Position numbers and translations under genes: made by a program. Of a stretch of DNA of 64,000 bases, positions 17,302-26,594 are shown one piece after another. Origin of the DNA: JADJNW01 sp964523725 (GTDB lineage: Bacteria > Bacteroidota > Bacteroidia > Chitinophagales > Saprospiraceae). Location: the NCBI GenBank assembly GCA_964523725.1, contig CAZGAU010000005.1:1-64000 (forward strand), given 5' to 3'. Every line of letters starts with the position of its first letter. The stretch's first letter is position 1. The notes beneath the pieces are model-generated. The model was not told the origin of the DNA, searched no databases, and saw nothing but the letters and a program-made list of their open reading frames with translations.

Positions 17302-18102
17302 ATGACATTACTGTTTAAAATAGGATTTTTACCGATTCGCATCTGGGATATTCTCGACATCCTGATCGTGGCATACCTTATGTATCAATTGTACCGGCTG
17401 CTCCGGGGCACCATTGCATTCAATATTTTTATTGGCGTACTCACGCTGTACGTCATTTGGTGGATGGTGGGGCAATTACAAATGGATTTGTTGTCGCAGG
17501 TGCTTACGCAATTTGTAAATGTGGGTGTGATCGTGATCGTGGTCGTTTTTCAGCAGGAAATCCGGCGGTTCTTATTGTTTTTAGGCAATACCACTTTGGA
17601 GCGACAGGTCGAAATCGCGGGACGTTTTTTTGGAAAAAATGAGGCCGTAACCGATGAAAGGGAAAGGCAGAAAATAGCCATTAGACTTGCTATACAACGG
17701 ATGAGTCGCCGAAAAACCGGGGCTTTGATTGTGTTGGCCAATGGTGCCAACCTGGAGGGAATTGTCTCTTCCGGTATTGAATTGGATGCCGATATCAGTG
17801 AAGCGCTGCTGGAAAGTATTTTCACCAAGGAAAGTCCTTTGCATGATGGTGCGGTGGTCATCGGCGACGGGAAAATTCAGAAAGCAAGTTGTGTGTTGCC
17901 TATTTCTGAAAATGCAAACCTGCCGGACACAGCGGGCATGCGGCATCGCGCGGCTGTGGGTATTACCGAAAAAGCCAATGTTGCCTCTTTTGTCGTATCT
18001 GAAGAAAACGGGCGCATTTCGCTGGCTTATAAAGGTGAACTTCACGAAGAACTCACCGAAGAGCAAATCGTGGAAGCATTGAATAAACATTTGCAGGAAT
18101 AA
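17302..18102 (+). CDS. cdaA: Diadenylate cyclase CdaA
   Basis: Makes the second messenger c-di-AMP from two ATP. Three N-terminal membrane helices (about 10-75) lead into a DisA_N domain with the DGA (182-184) and RHR (214-216) motifs that bind ATP. 266 residues matches the family. No CdaR or GlmM gene adjoins it, and folP, which often sits next to cdaA in Bacteroidota, is about 10 kb away at 28623. Confidence 0.96.
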   Translation: MTLLFKIGFLPIRIWDILDILIVAYLMYQLYRLLRGTIAFNIFIGVLTLYVIWWMVGQLQMDLLSQVLTQFVNVGVIVIVVVFQQEIRRFLLFLGNTTLERQVEIAGRFFGKNEAVTDERERQKIAIRLAIQRMSRRKTGALIVLANGANLEGIVSSGIELDADISEALLESIFTKESPLHDGAVVIGDGKIQKASCVLPISENANLPDTAGMRHRAAVGITEKANVASFVVSEENGRISLAYKGELHEELTEEQIVEALNKHLQE

Positions 18103-18169
18103 ATAAAACATTGATTTTCAGACTGATTAGATTTTTTACTTATAAAAACTATCCGACTACTTATTAATC

Positions 18170-18700
18170 ATGGAGCTACAGCGGATTGAAGAATACCAGA
18201 TTGACAAAACGACGCACCTTGCGATTCAGGGCTTGTTACAATGTTGCTTTCCGGGTTATCCCGTGGAGCGTTCTTTTTTTAAACAGTTGCCCGATTTTCG
18301 TTATTTACTCAAAAAAGACGGATTGCTGATTGCGCATATGTCGGTGGAGCATCGTTTGATTAACAACGACGGACAGTTGATCTACATTTTTGGTGTGGCG
18401 GATCTCTGTGTGGATGAAGCCTATCAGCATCAGAAAATAGCTACCCGCTTGTTAACAGAACTGGAAACCTTAGGTAAAATTCACGATATCGATTTTATCG
18501 TTTTGCAGGCAAAAGATCATGAGTTATATCAAAATAATGGTTTTTTATTACAAAATAACCTCTGTCAGTGGCTGCTCGTTAGCGGAAATAAGACCTTGGG
18601 CATTGCCCGGCGCCGACTGGAACAAAGCCTGATGGTAAAACCGCTCGGTGAAAAGCATTGGAAACCAGGCTTGACCGACTTTCTGGGGCATGTTTTTTAA
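18170..18700 (+). CDS. GNAT-family N-acetyltransferase
   Basis: A 176-residue GNAT protein: strand IYIFGVADLCVD leads to a loop QHQKIATRLL in the position of the (Q/R)xxGx(G/A) acetyl-CoA motif, with Lys-Ile replacing the usual Gly, then the LYQNNGF segment of motif B. The altered pyrophosphate loop may mean weak or different acyl-CoA binding. It lies 67 bp after cdaA and may share its transcript. Substrate unknown. Confidence 0.82.
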   Translation: MELQRIEEYQIDKTTHLAIQGLLQCCFPGYPVERSFFKQLPDFRYLLKKDGLLIAHMSVEHRLINNDGQLIYIFGVADLCVDEAYQHQKIATRLLTELETLGKIHDIDFIVLQAKDHELYQNNGFLLQNNLCQWLLVSGNKTLGIARRRLEQSLMVKPLGEKHWKPGLTDFLGHVF

Positions 18701-18771
18701 CGAATACCAATTGATTTTCACCCGGATTGTTATCTTTACCGCCTGAATCCTAACCATTACAAATAAAGCAG

Positions 18772-20160
18772 ATGCAAGCAATACAAAGCTATATCAATGA
18801 CCATAAACAGCGGTTTCTGAATGAATTACTTTCGCTCTTGCGTATTCCTTCTATCAGTGCTGACCCAAAATACAAGGATGATGTGCTGAAAACCGCCGAT
18901 ACGATCGCCGATCACCTGCGCAAAGCTGGTCTTGACCGTGCGGACGTGATGCCAACCAATGGCTACCCGGTGGTTTTCGGGGAAAAAATGATCAATAAAA
19001 ATTTGCCGACGGTGCTGGTGTACGGGCATTACGATGTGCAACCGCCCGATCCGCTGGAATTGTGGGATAGCAAGCCTTTTGAGCCGGTCATAAAAAAGAC
19101 GGCGATCCACCCGGATGGCGCGATTTTCGCACGGGGCGCCTGCGACGACAAAGGGCAGTTGTTCATGCATATCAAAGCAGTGGAGGCGATGATCGCTCAG
19201 AATTCACTATCGTGTAATGTGAAATTTATGATAGAAGGGGAGGAGGAAGTTGGTTCGAAGAACCTGCACAGCTTTGTAGCTGCCAATCGCGATCTGCTTG
19301 CTTGTGACGTAGTGCTGGTGTCGGATACTTCAATCATGGGTAATGATACGCCCTCCATTACGGTAAGTCTGCGCGGCTTGACCTACATGGAGGTCTTTGT
19401 AACCGGACCGAATCGCGATCTGCATTCCGGCGCTTATGGAGGTGCAGTGGCAAATCCGGTAAATATTTTATGCGATATTATATCGAAATTACATGATGCC
19501 GATCGTCGCATCACAATTCCGGGATTTTATGATGATGTCCTTGAACTTTCAGCGGAAGAACGCAGAAAACTCAATCAGGCACCATTTGATGAAAAAGCTT
19601 ACAAAAAAGACTTGGGAATCAATGCGTTGCTCGGCGAAAAAGGTTACACTCCGCTAGAACATACCGGCATCCGCCCAACCCTGGATGTGAATGGTATTGT
19701 GGGTGGCTACATTGGCGAAGGCGCGAAAACCGTGCTTCCGGCGAAGGCAAGCGCCAAGATTTCCATGCGTCTGGTGCCGAATCAGAATCCGGATAAAATT
19801 GCCGAATTATTTACCAAATACGTGCAGGAACTCGCGCCGCCAAGCGTAAAAGTGGAAGTGCACAAGCATTCTACGGGCATGTACAGTCGCACGCCGGTGG
19901 ATTCAATAGAATATAAAGCTGCGGATAAGGCAATGGAAAAGGCATTTGGCAAAAAAGTGATCCCTACTTATGAAGGCGGCAGCATCCCGATCGCACCAAT
20001 GATAAACGCCGAACTGGGCGCCAACACGGTATTTATGGGCTTTGGGCTGAATTCTGATGCGCTGCATTCCCCCAACGAGCACTATGGCTTATTTAATTAT
20101 TATAAAGGAATCGAAACCATTCCTTACTTTTATCAGTATTATGCTGAAATGAAAAAATAA
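18772..20160 (+). CDS. M20-family metallopeptidase (dipeptidase)
   Basis: A two-domain zinc peptidase of 462 residues. Metal ligands lie in YGHYDVQPP, RGACDDKGQ (bridging Asp) and EGEEEVGS, with the last His in the C-terminal ALHSPNE segment. The dimerisation domain spans about residues 195-345. The set matches the M20 'dipeptidase' group related to CNDP2. Likely cytoplasmic peptide turnover. The ATG at 18772 is 71 bp after the GNAT gene. Confidence 0.94.
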   Translation: MQAIQSYINDHKQRFLNELLSLLRIPSISADPKYKDDVLKTADTIADHLRKAGLDRADVMPTNGYPVVFGEKMINKNLPTVLVYGHYDVQPPDPLELWDSKPFEPVIKKTAIHPDGAIFARGACDDKGQLFMHIKAVEAMIAQNSLSCNVKFMIEGEEEVGSKNLHSFVAANRDLLACDVVLVSDTSIMGNDTPSITVSLRGLTYMEVFVTGPNRDLHSGAYGGAVANPVNILCDIISKLHDADRRITIPGFYDDVLELSAEERRKLNQAPFDEKAYKKDLGINALLGEKGYTPLEHTGIRPTLDVNGIVGGYIGEGAKTVLPAKASAKISMRLVPNQNPDKIAELFTKYVQELAPPSVKVEVHKHSTGMYSRTPVDSIEYKAADKAMEKAFGKKVIPTYEGGSIPIAPMINAELGANTVFMGFGLNSDALHSPNEHYGLFNYYKGIETIPYFYQYYAEMKK

Positions 20161-20235
20161 AATACATGGTTGATAATGTTGGAGGTTAAAATTTAAATTT
20201 CTTCCACTTTTCAAGCCTTTAAACTTAATAAAAAC

Positions 20236-20832
20236 ATGAAAAACATTTCTTTAATTTTAAATATTATTTTAATCCTTGCGGTTGGCTTTTTATATATCAA
20301 GGTATTTTCTGGCACTAAAGCTACGCAACCTGCTGCTGCCACTGAAGCTGCTGAACCTCTGAATGTCGTTTATGTAAATGCCGATACACTGTTGGAAAAT
20401 TATGATTATTTCAAAGAACAGCGCGAAGCTTTGCAAAAAAAAGAATCGGATGCTGATGCCAGCCTGAAAGCCAAGGGCCGCGCGTTTGAGAATGAAATGC
20501 GCCAGATTCAGCAAAAAATCCAGCAGGGCTTGCTGGCGCCCAGCGACATTCAAAGGGAAGAGCAACGCATGGCCCAGAAACAACAACAATTGATGGTTGA
20601 ACAGGAACAAATGCAAAGAACACTGTTGGAAGAAAGCCAGAAAATCAATGAAGCGCTGCAAAAAGAATTGCTCGATAAACTCAAATCTATCAAGGAAACC
20701 GAGGGTTACGACTTCATATTTAGTTATGCTTCGGGTGGGCAGATTTTGGTTGCCAATGACAGCCTCGATATTACCCAGAGAGTGGTGAAAGAATTGAACA
20801 CCGAGCGGAAAGAAGCCGCGAAAAAGCAATAA
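20236..20832 (+). CDS. OmpH/Skp-family periplasmic chaperone
   Basis: An N-terminal hydrophobic segment (6-25) acts as signal anchor or signal peptide. The strand VVYVNADTLLENY begins the OmpH domain, and residues 60-150 are a long Gln/Glu-rich coiled coil, the Skp tentacle. Skp proteins hold unfolded outer-membrane proteins for the Bam machinery. 198 residues is typical. It is a single-gene unit 75 bp after the M20 peptidase. Confidence 0.88.
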   Translation: MKNISLILNIILILAVGFLYIKVFSGTKATQPAAATEAAEPLNVVYVNADTLLENYDYFKEQREALQKKESDADASLKAKGRAFENEMRQIQQKIQQGLLAPSDIQREEQRMAQKQQQLMVEQEQMQRTLLEESQKINEALQKELLDKLKSIKETEGYDFIFSYASGGQILVANDSLDITQRVVKELNTERKEAAKKQ

Positions 20833-20843
20833 ACAGCAGTGTT

Positions 20844-21269
20844 TTAGCAAAAAATCAGCGCTGGGACCCGGCCTTTTTCTCCGAAAACAATGGCGTGTTG
20901 CCCGAATTGTCGGCCGAGTTCCAGGGCTTCCGTTTTGGAAATTCCCAAAATCAGTAAACTTGCTTCCGGTTCCCAGTCATGATTATTCCCAATGCCTTTG
21001 CCTTCGAAGTAAGAATAGCCGGTATTTTCTACGATTTGTACCAACTTTTGATGGCGCCAATCGTTTTCTTTTGTTGAAAGCAGAGAAGATTTTGGATTCC
21101 AGGCGGTTATAAAAGCCCAACTTTGGGCTTGACGGGATTCCAGAAGAATATCCAAGTCCCGGTTGGGTTCCCCGATTTTGATTTTTACAACGGGAAAATC
21201 CACCTGGTAAGTCGTATTTAAATAGGCTTGCAGAAGCCGTTGGTCTATATTGCTGTAATTATCGTCCAT
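20844..21269 (-). CDS. DUF3293 domain protein
   Basis: A 141-residue soluble protein with the FITAWNP motif and the conserved Trp-Glu-Pro-Glu-Ala-Ser and Phe-Gly-Gln-x-Ala segments of DUF3293. Function unknown. The start is placed at ATG 21269; the longer reading to 21368 would overlap the yidC promoter and start. It converges on the OmpH gene and diverges from yidC. Confidence 0.85.
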   Translation of the reverse strand: MDDNYSNIDQRLLQAYLNTTYQVDFPVVKIKIGEPNRDLDILLESRQAQSWAFITAWNPKSSLLSTKENDWRHQKLVQIVENTGYSYFEGKGIGNNHDWEPEASLLILGISKTEALELGRQFGQHAIVFGEKGRVPALIFC

Positions 21270-21298
21270 AGTTGTTATTTTAAACGTAAACAAAATTG

Positions 21299-21306
21299 TA
21301 CCTTTG
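21299..21306 (+). promoter_or_regulatory. -7 element upstream of yidC
   Basis: TACCTTTG matches TAnnTTTG exactly, 46 bp before the yidC ATG. No TTG is found at the usual -33 distance, so only the -7 half is supported. Confidence 0.45.
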
Positions 21307-21352
21307 CGGAGTTTTTGAGTAGAGTGATTTTCAGGAAAATTTTTGAAATTGA

Positions 21353-23260
21353 ATGGATAGAAATACAATCATAGGAATCGTCCTCATTTTCGTACTTTTT
21401 ATAGTCTGGCAGCAGTTTTTTGTTGCCCCAGAGGCGAGGAAGCAAGCGGAAGAACAGCAGCGTATGCAAGATTCTATTGCGCTGGTTGAGCAGAGAAAGG
21501 ATACCTCCTCCGCGCCGGAAGCAGTGGATACAATAGAACAAGCCGCAGCGAGTGCGCCCGAACCCGATTCGATTCGCCAGCTGCAAAACTCTGCTGTTTA
21601 TGGACCTTTCGCGGGGGCAGCGAGCGGTGAAGAGCAATTATACACCCTCGAAAATGATGTTTTTACGGTCACTTTCTCCAATAAGGGAGGCCGGGTTGTA
21701 AAAGCCGAGTTAAAAAACTTCAATAAGATATCGGAAAACGAGAAGAAAAAAGAGATTGAAAGTCCGCTCTACCTGTTGGAAGATGATAAAAACAAATTCG
21801 AGTACTTGCTCCCGGTTGCAGGTATTGCGGGCGGTGTAGTCAGTACGGGGGACTTATATTTCACGGCGACTCAATCTGACAATTCCATTACGTTTCGGGC
21901 AGATGCCGGCAATGGTCGCTATTTTGAGCAAAAATATGCCGTTAGCCCGGGTACTTACAGAATGGACTACTCGCTCCGTTTTGAAGGTCTGAATAGTGTG
22001 TTTGATAAAGATGCAAATAAGATTCAGCTCAATTGGCTTAATTACCTCGATAAACTGGAAAAAAATACCCGCTACGAGCGCACTTATTCTACTGCTTATT
22101 ACAAACCGGTGGACGATAATTATAATTATTGTTCTTATACTTCCAACGATACCGAGAATGTAAGTGGCATCAAAATAAAGTGGGTCTCTCATTCAAATCA
22201 GTTTTTCAACAGCTCACTCGTGGCTAAAGAAAGCTTCGACGGTTCGATTTTACAAGTGGAACAACTGGATGAAGAAGCTGCGGATTTGAAAAAGCTGAGT
22301 ACCCAGATTAATATTCCTTACACCCAGTCTGGCACGGAAACTTTTGTAATGGATTTCTATGTCGGTCCGAACGAATTCAACCGCTTGCAGGCCATCGGCT
22401 ATGACTTGGAAGATGTAATTCCATTTGGTTGGAGTATTTTTGGCACGATCAACCGTTGGGTCATTCGACCGATATTCAATTTCCTTTCAATGTTCATCGG
22501 CAGCAAAGGTCTTGTGATCCTGGCTTTGACGTTCATTGTAAAGCTATTATTGTATCCACTGACTTACCGGATGCTGTATTCCCAGTCGAAAATGGGTGCG
22601 CTCAAGCCACAATTAGAAGGACTGCGTGCGAAGCACAAGGATGATCCGCAACAGCAACAGATGGAAACTATGAAGATTTACCGGGAATTTGGCGTAAGTC
22701 CGCTCGGTGGATGTATGCCAATGGTGTTGCAAATGCCGATCTGGTTCGCCTTGTATCGTTTCTTCCCGGCTGCGATTGAATTCCGCCAGGCGAGCTTTTT
22801 ATGGGCGACCGACTTATCTTCGTATGACGTGTTCTTCCGATTACCGTTTGAAATTCCCTTGGGCTTTGGTTCGCACATCAGCTTGTTTACCCTGCTTTGG
22901 GCGGTGACCACCCTGATCTACACCTATTACAACTCCCGTCACATGGACTTTTCGGCGCAGCCTGCCATGAAATACATGCAGTATATTATGCCGGTCATGT
23001 TCCTGGGTTTCTTTAATAGTTTTGCTTCGGGTTTAACCTGTTATTTACTTTTTAGTAATATTTTTAATATTCTCCAAACGATTGTAACCAAAAATTACAT
23101 CATAGATCAGGAGAAAATAAAGGAGGAACTGGAAGCTTATCGCAAGAAACCCAAGAAAAAAGGTGGATTCCAGGCCCGGTTAGAAACGGCATTGAAAGAA
23201 CAACAGAAAATCCAGGCAGAACGCCAGCGCCAGCAGAACAAAAAAAGCAGTAAAAAGTGA
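21353..23260 (+). CDS. yidC: Membrane protein insertase YidC
   Basis: Inserts and folds inner-membrane proteins, alone or with SecYEG. An N-terminal helix (5-22) is followed by a large periplasmic beta-sandwich domain (about 80-350), then the conserved core of five helices from about residue 365, including the KLLLYPLTYR segment with the groove Arg and the PLGGCMPMVLQMPIWFALY stretch. A basic tail ends in Lys-rich sequence that may contact ribosomal RNA. 635 residues is normal for Bacteroidota. It overlaps the next gene by 4 bp. Confidence 0.97.
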   Translation: MDRNTIIGIVLIFVLFIVWQQFFVAPEARKQAEEQQRMQDSIALVEQRKDTSSAPEAVDTIEQAAASAPEPDSIRQLQNSAVYGPFAGAASGEEQLYTLENDVFTVTFSNKGGRVVKAELKNFNKISENEKKKEIESPLYLLEDDKNKFEYLLPVAGIAGGVVSTGDLYFTATQSDNSITFRADAGNGRYFEQKYAVSPGTYRMDYSLRFEGLNSVFDKDANKIQLNWLNYLDKLEKNTRYERTYSTAYYKPVDDNYNYCSYTSNDTENVSGIKIKWVSHSNQFFNSSLVAKESFDGSILQVEQLDEEAADLKKLSTQINIPYTQSGTETFVMDFYVGPNEFNRLQAIGYDLEDVIPFGWSIFGTINRWVIRPIFNFLSMFIGSKGLVILALTFIVKLLLYPLTYRMLYSQSKMGALKPQLEGLRAKHKDDPQQQQMETMKIYREFGVSPLGGCMPMVLQMPIWFALYRFFPAAIEFRQASFLWATDLSSYDVFFRLPFEIPLGFGSHISLFTLLWAVTTLIYTYYNSRHMDFSAQPAMKYMQYIMPVMFLGFFNSFASGLTCYLLFSNIFNILQTIVTKNYIIDQEKIKEELEAYRKKPKKKGGFQARLETALKEQQKIQAERQRQQNKKSSKK

Positions 23261-23823
23261 GATTCGAACGCCAGGTAATTTGGTTATCTCTGATTGCTTT
23301 GTTGTTTATAGCCTGTAATCGCAGGATTGGTACTTCTGCTTATCCACAGCCTCCGGCTATTGTAGATGCCACGAAATTGGAGGAAGCAGACGCAGCTGTT
23401 CAGCAAGAACAAATGATTCGGGATAGCCTGGCTCAGCCCTACCTCGTGATTATGCTGAAACGTACCGGTTGCTACGGAAATTGTCCGGTTTTTGAGGCGA
23501 AAGTTTTCTCTGATGGCCAAGTGACTTACGATGGTATCAGGCATGTGGAGCTGATAAGCTTGTTTGAATCCTCAGTGGATAGTACCTGGATACAGCGTGT
23601 TTTTGAAAGGGCAAAAGAGATCAATTATTTTGACCTTGACGAAGCTTATCCCTCGGGCGGAGAACCTATTCCGGACTTACCTACAACCATTACGTACCTT
23701 CGGCTTGGTGAAAAAGAAAAGACAATCCGTAATAATTTTGACCCGCCGAAAGCACTGGTTGATTTTGAGCAGTGGCTGGAACGAGAATTGAAAAAGCTGG
23801 ATTGGAAGAAAAAAAGGGATTAA
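23257..23823 (+). CDS. DUF6438 lipoprotein, GTG start
   Basis: The GTG start overlaps the TGA stop of yidC (GTGA), so translation is coupled. Lipobox FIAC gives a Cys near residue 20. The domain has the TGCYGNCPVFEAKVFSDG signature of DUF6438, with two conserved Cys, and a C-terminal helix FEQWLERELKKL. Function unknown. The coupling to yidC suggests envelope biogenesis, which is inference. A strong hairpin terminator follows. Confidence 0.85.
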   Translation: MRFERQVIWLSLIALLFIACNRRIGTSAYPQPPAIVDATKLEEADAAVQQEQMIRDSLAQPYLVIMLKRTGCYGNCPVFEAKVFSDGQVTYDGIRHVELISLFESSVDSTWIQRVFERAKEINYFDLDEAYPSGGEPIPDLPTTITYLRLGEKEKTIRNNFDPPKALVDFEQWLERELKKLDWKKKRD

Positions 23824-23862
23824 AAAAAGCGCCGAGAGAATAGAACTTTTCAGCGCTTTTTT
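23823..23862. terminator. Bidirectional terminator
   Basis: AAAAAAGCGC (23823-23832) and GCGCTTTTTT (23853-23862) are perfect inverted repeats with a 20-nt loop, giving a T run on both strands between converging genes. Confidence 0.75.
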
Positions 23863-23883
23863 GTTGGAATGCTTCTTAAAATA

Positions 23884-25623
23884 TCAATTGATATAAAGTC
23901 GTTGAAACGGCACAATAACTTCACTCTCACTCAGGTTATTTAACATGCGCAAGCGCTCTACGGAAATACCGTACATCCGGGCAATTCGGTAAAGCGTTTC
24001 ACCATCTTTCACCGTATGTGTTGCTCTCTTAACAGAGCTGGCTGCTTCATATCCCTGCGGAACTGTTTGGTCATAAGTGTTTGTAGTAGAGCTTCCTGAA
24101 GTATTGGCAGCTCGTCTTGCCAGTTCCGGGCTGAGGCTTACGCCGCCTTTTGCCTGAATATCCGCATCCATATCCGAACGCATATAAAACTGTGGTGTGA
24201 TGCGCTCTTCGTTGCCGAAATTATAGTTGTTTTGATTTTGGAGGGGAGTTTTGATCGTTAGATCAGAACCCTGAGGACCGAACGTATTACTGAATTCCGT
24301 AGGACGTGTCGAAGTTGCAGGCGTAATTACAGTTCCCGGAGGACAATCGGTTGTTTTGAGTGGTTGACCGATTCTTACGATCTCATCAGGTCCCAGTCCA
24401 TTGACATCCCGGAAACGGGCTTCTGTAAAGCCATATTTTAATGCGATCGAAGCCACGGTTTCTCCCGGCAAAACGACATGATAGCCATTGGTTTTTTCCC
24501 AGGCTTTTTCCCAGGCAGCTACACTTTTGGGAGTCATGGTGTTGTCGTAAGGGGCGGGCACTGTAACCGCAGGGGTCTTGTCAATTCCTGCAATCGTTGT
24601 TGTGGCAGGGCTTTTTACAGTAGTATTGGTCGCCGCTACCTGTAGTTTATCACAAGGGTAAATCGTATTGGATTGTAATTTATTCCATTCTTTTACCTGA
24701 GAAACGGTTACATTGTAGGCTTTGGAGATCCGGTACAAGGTTTCCCCTTTTTGTACAAGGTGGTAACCTGGTCCTGCTATCTCGCCGCAAGGGGTATTGG
24801 CAGCGGTAGTTTTGGCTGTTACTGGTGTTTTGGGCGTTTGGTCGAGTTCCTTCGGGACTGTTTTTGCTGTTAAATCAGTAGTATTTGCTACCGGTCTTTC
24901 AACGCACAACAAACGCAAGTATTCTTTTGGCGTATAATCATTTACCTTTTCGAGGCGCAGCACATTATTGAATGCATCGTTGGCATTGGCGCCGCTTCTG
25001 TCTTCGCTCAGACCGATTTCGGGAATAAATACAAAATCTGTGTGAGGCTTATCCTCTTTAGGTGCAATTCGTCTAAATAAAAAAGCGCCACTGCAATCGG
25101 TTTCCAGCTTGCCTTCAAAGAAAATCTCACTATTCCGGGTTTTGCCGACGGAAATATCCTCACCGATAACGCCCCGGTCTTTATTCAGCGCGAAGCTATA
25201 GCGGTCGGAAATGTAGGTCATCGTCTCACCGATGTACTGGAAATAAGCAGCCCGCTGGACTTTATTGATACCGTATTTATTATTGGGCAGGCGAAGCACC
25301 AGATGCACCTGGTCGCGGTTGTTATTGATGTTTTCTACAAACTTTTCCCCGTAAAGGTTACTTCCACAGGAATAAACCTGCGTAGGCAAAAATTCCTGAG
25401 TCAGTTGATCTTCTGTACCGATTTCCAGATAAATGAATTCTACCGGATTGATTTTAATACGATACGCAATATGCTGGCTCATAGCGCCATTGCTGGTCTT
25501 GGAATAGACCAAACGATCCATGCAGCTATTGTCCTGTAGAATATAAATATTGGCTGCCTGAGCACTTTGAATGGAAAAAACAAAGAACAAACAAATCGTT
25601 AGAAGTTGAAATCTGGTATTCAT
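23884..25623 (-). CDS. Exported protein with three LysM domains
   Basis: A signal peptide (1-23) is followed by a domain of unknown type (24-240) and three LysM modules at about 283-330, 378-422 and 531-579. The first and third have the canonical V-x-x-G-E-T-L-Y-R-I start; the second is diverged (PGETVASIALKYG). LysM modules bind peptidoglycan or chitin. There is no catalytic domain, so it may be a cell-wall scaffold. A Thr/Pro/Ala linker joins modules one and two. It converges on the DUF6438 gene. Confidence 0.9.
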   Translation of the reverse strand: MNTRFQLLTICLFFVFSIQSAQAANIYILQDNSCMDRLVYSKTSNGAMSQHIAYRIKINPVEFIYLEIGTEDQLTQEFLPTQVYSCGSNLYGEKFVENINNNRDQVHLVLRLPNNKYGINKVQRAAYFQYIGETMTYISDRYSFALNKDRGVIGEDISVGKTRNSEIFFEGKLETDCSGAFLFRRIAPKEDKPHTDFVFIPEIGLSEDRSGANANDAFNNVLRLEKVNDYTPKEYLRLLCVERPVANTTDLTAKTVPKELDQTPKTPVTAKTTAANTPCGEIAGPGYHLVQKGETLYRISKAYNVTVSQVKEWNKLQSNTIYPCDKLQVAATNTTVKSPATTTIAGIDKTPAVTVPAPYDNTMTPKSVAAWEKAWEKTNGYHVVLPGETVASIALKYGFTEARFRDVNGLGPDEIVRIGQPLKTTDCPPGTVITPATSTRPTEFSNTFGPQGSDLTIKTPLQNQNNYNFGNEERITPQFYMRSDMDADIQAKGGVSLSPELARRAANTSGSSTTNTYDQTVPQGYEAASSVKRATHTVKDGETLYRIARMYGISVERLRMLNNLSESEVIVPFQRLYIN

Positions 25624-25866
25624 ACCGCTTGTTTTATAACAGATGCAGTATCTGCGGGTGTAATGATTAATAAATCAATAACTTATACAAAGTTTCAAAT
25701 AAAAAGTGAATAAAACAATACGTTTAACGGATTATTAATCAAAAAGATTGCGATTTGCGCAAAAAAGTGAAAAAAATTGAAATTTTACAGATAACTACGC
25801 ACAAATGAAAGCAATCTACTACCTGCAATTGGGGAATCAACTAATTTGACGGAAGACTAAATGGTG

Positions 25867-26511
25867 CTAAGATCGCTCTACAATACCGGTATTAACTGCA
25901 TATAAAACCAATTCCGAGGAGGTATTCAGATTTAATTTTTTCATAATCTTTTTCCGGTGGGTATATACCGTGTGCGGACTGAGATTTAATTCATCTGCTA
26001 TCTCCTTGGCAATCAAGCCTTTGGATATTAGCTTAACGATCTCTATTTCACGAGGCGTAAGTGGAGTAGGGGCGCAGTCTTCGCCTTTAGCGAAAGATTT
26101 TTCGAGTAAATAGTCCAGAACTTTTGTACAAAAGAATTTTTGTCCTCTTGCGGTTGCGTTGATAGCATCTATGATTTCTTCTTCACCGCAGGTTTTGGTA
26201 AGGAAGCTACTGACACCATGCTCAAGCACGTCGTAAATAGAATTTTTATTATTGTCTTCGCTGATCACCAGAATCCTGGACTTAGGCGAAATATGTTTAA
26301 TTTGATCCAGCGTCTTGTGGCTGAAATGCTCCGGATGATTGTAATCAAGAATTACTACCTGCGGCTCGTGGAGCTTCAATTCTTCCAATAACTCTTCTTC
26401 ATCGCCGGCTTCTCCCAATACCTCGAATGTGGCAATACCTTCGAGTAGGCGCCTGAGTCCTAGTCGGGTAAGGTATTGAGCATCAGCCAAAACGATGGAT
26501 ATTTGTTGCAT
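25867..26511 (-). CDS. NarL/FixJ-type response regulator
   Basis: A receiver domain (1-125) with phosphoacceptor Asp56 in VVILDYN, Ser in VISED and Lys in FLTK, then a LuxR-type HTH (about 148-205, with TPREIEIVKLISKGLIAKEIA). Of the usual acidic pair near the N-terminus only Asp10 is present; the next residue is Ala. No histidine kinase is adjacent, so it is an orphan. A perfect -7 element lies upstream. Confidence 0.94.
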   Translation of the reverse strand: MQQISIVLADAQYLTRLGLRRLLEGIATFEVLGEAGDEEELLEELKLHEPQVVILDYNHPEHFSHKTLDQIKHISPKSRILVISEDNNKNSIYDVLEHGVSSFLTKTCGEEEIIDAINATARGQKFFCTKVLDYLLEKSFAKGEDCAPTPLTPREIEIVKLISKGLIAKEIADELNLSPHTVYTHRKKIMKKLNLNTSSELVLYAVNTGIVERS

Positions 26512-26560
26512 TGTATATTGATAATTCCTGCACGAAATTAGGAAGCAATCGTCGGTTAAA

Positions 26561-26568
26561 CAAATTTA
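26561..26568 (-). promoter_or_regulatory. -7 element for the response regulator
   Basis: On the minus strand TAAATTTG matches TAnnTTTG, about 50 bp upstream of the start codon. A TTG lies 22 bp further upstream (26591-26593), at the edge of the methyltransferase gene. Confidence 0.5.
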
Positions 26569-26594
26569 TTTAGACTTAGTTTAGATTAATCAAA

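Noticed and set aside
23255..23275. tRNA T-arm-like sequence on the minus strand
   Set aside because: GTTCGAATC occurs, but it is inside coding sequence and no acceptor or anticodon arms fit around it.
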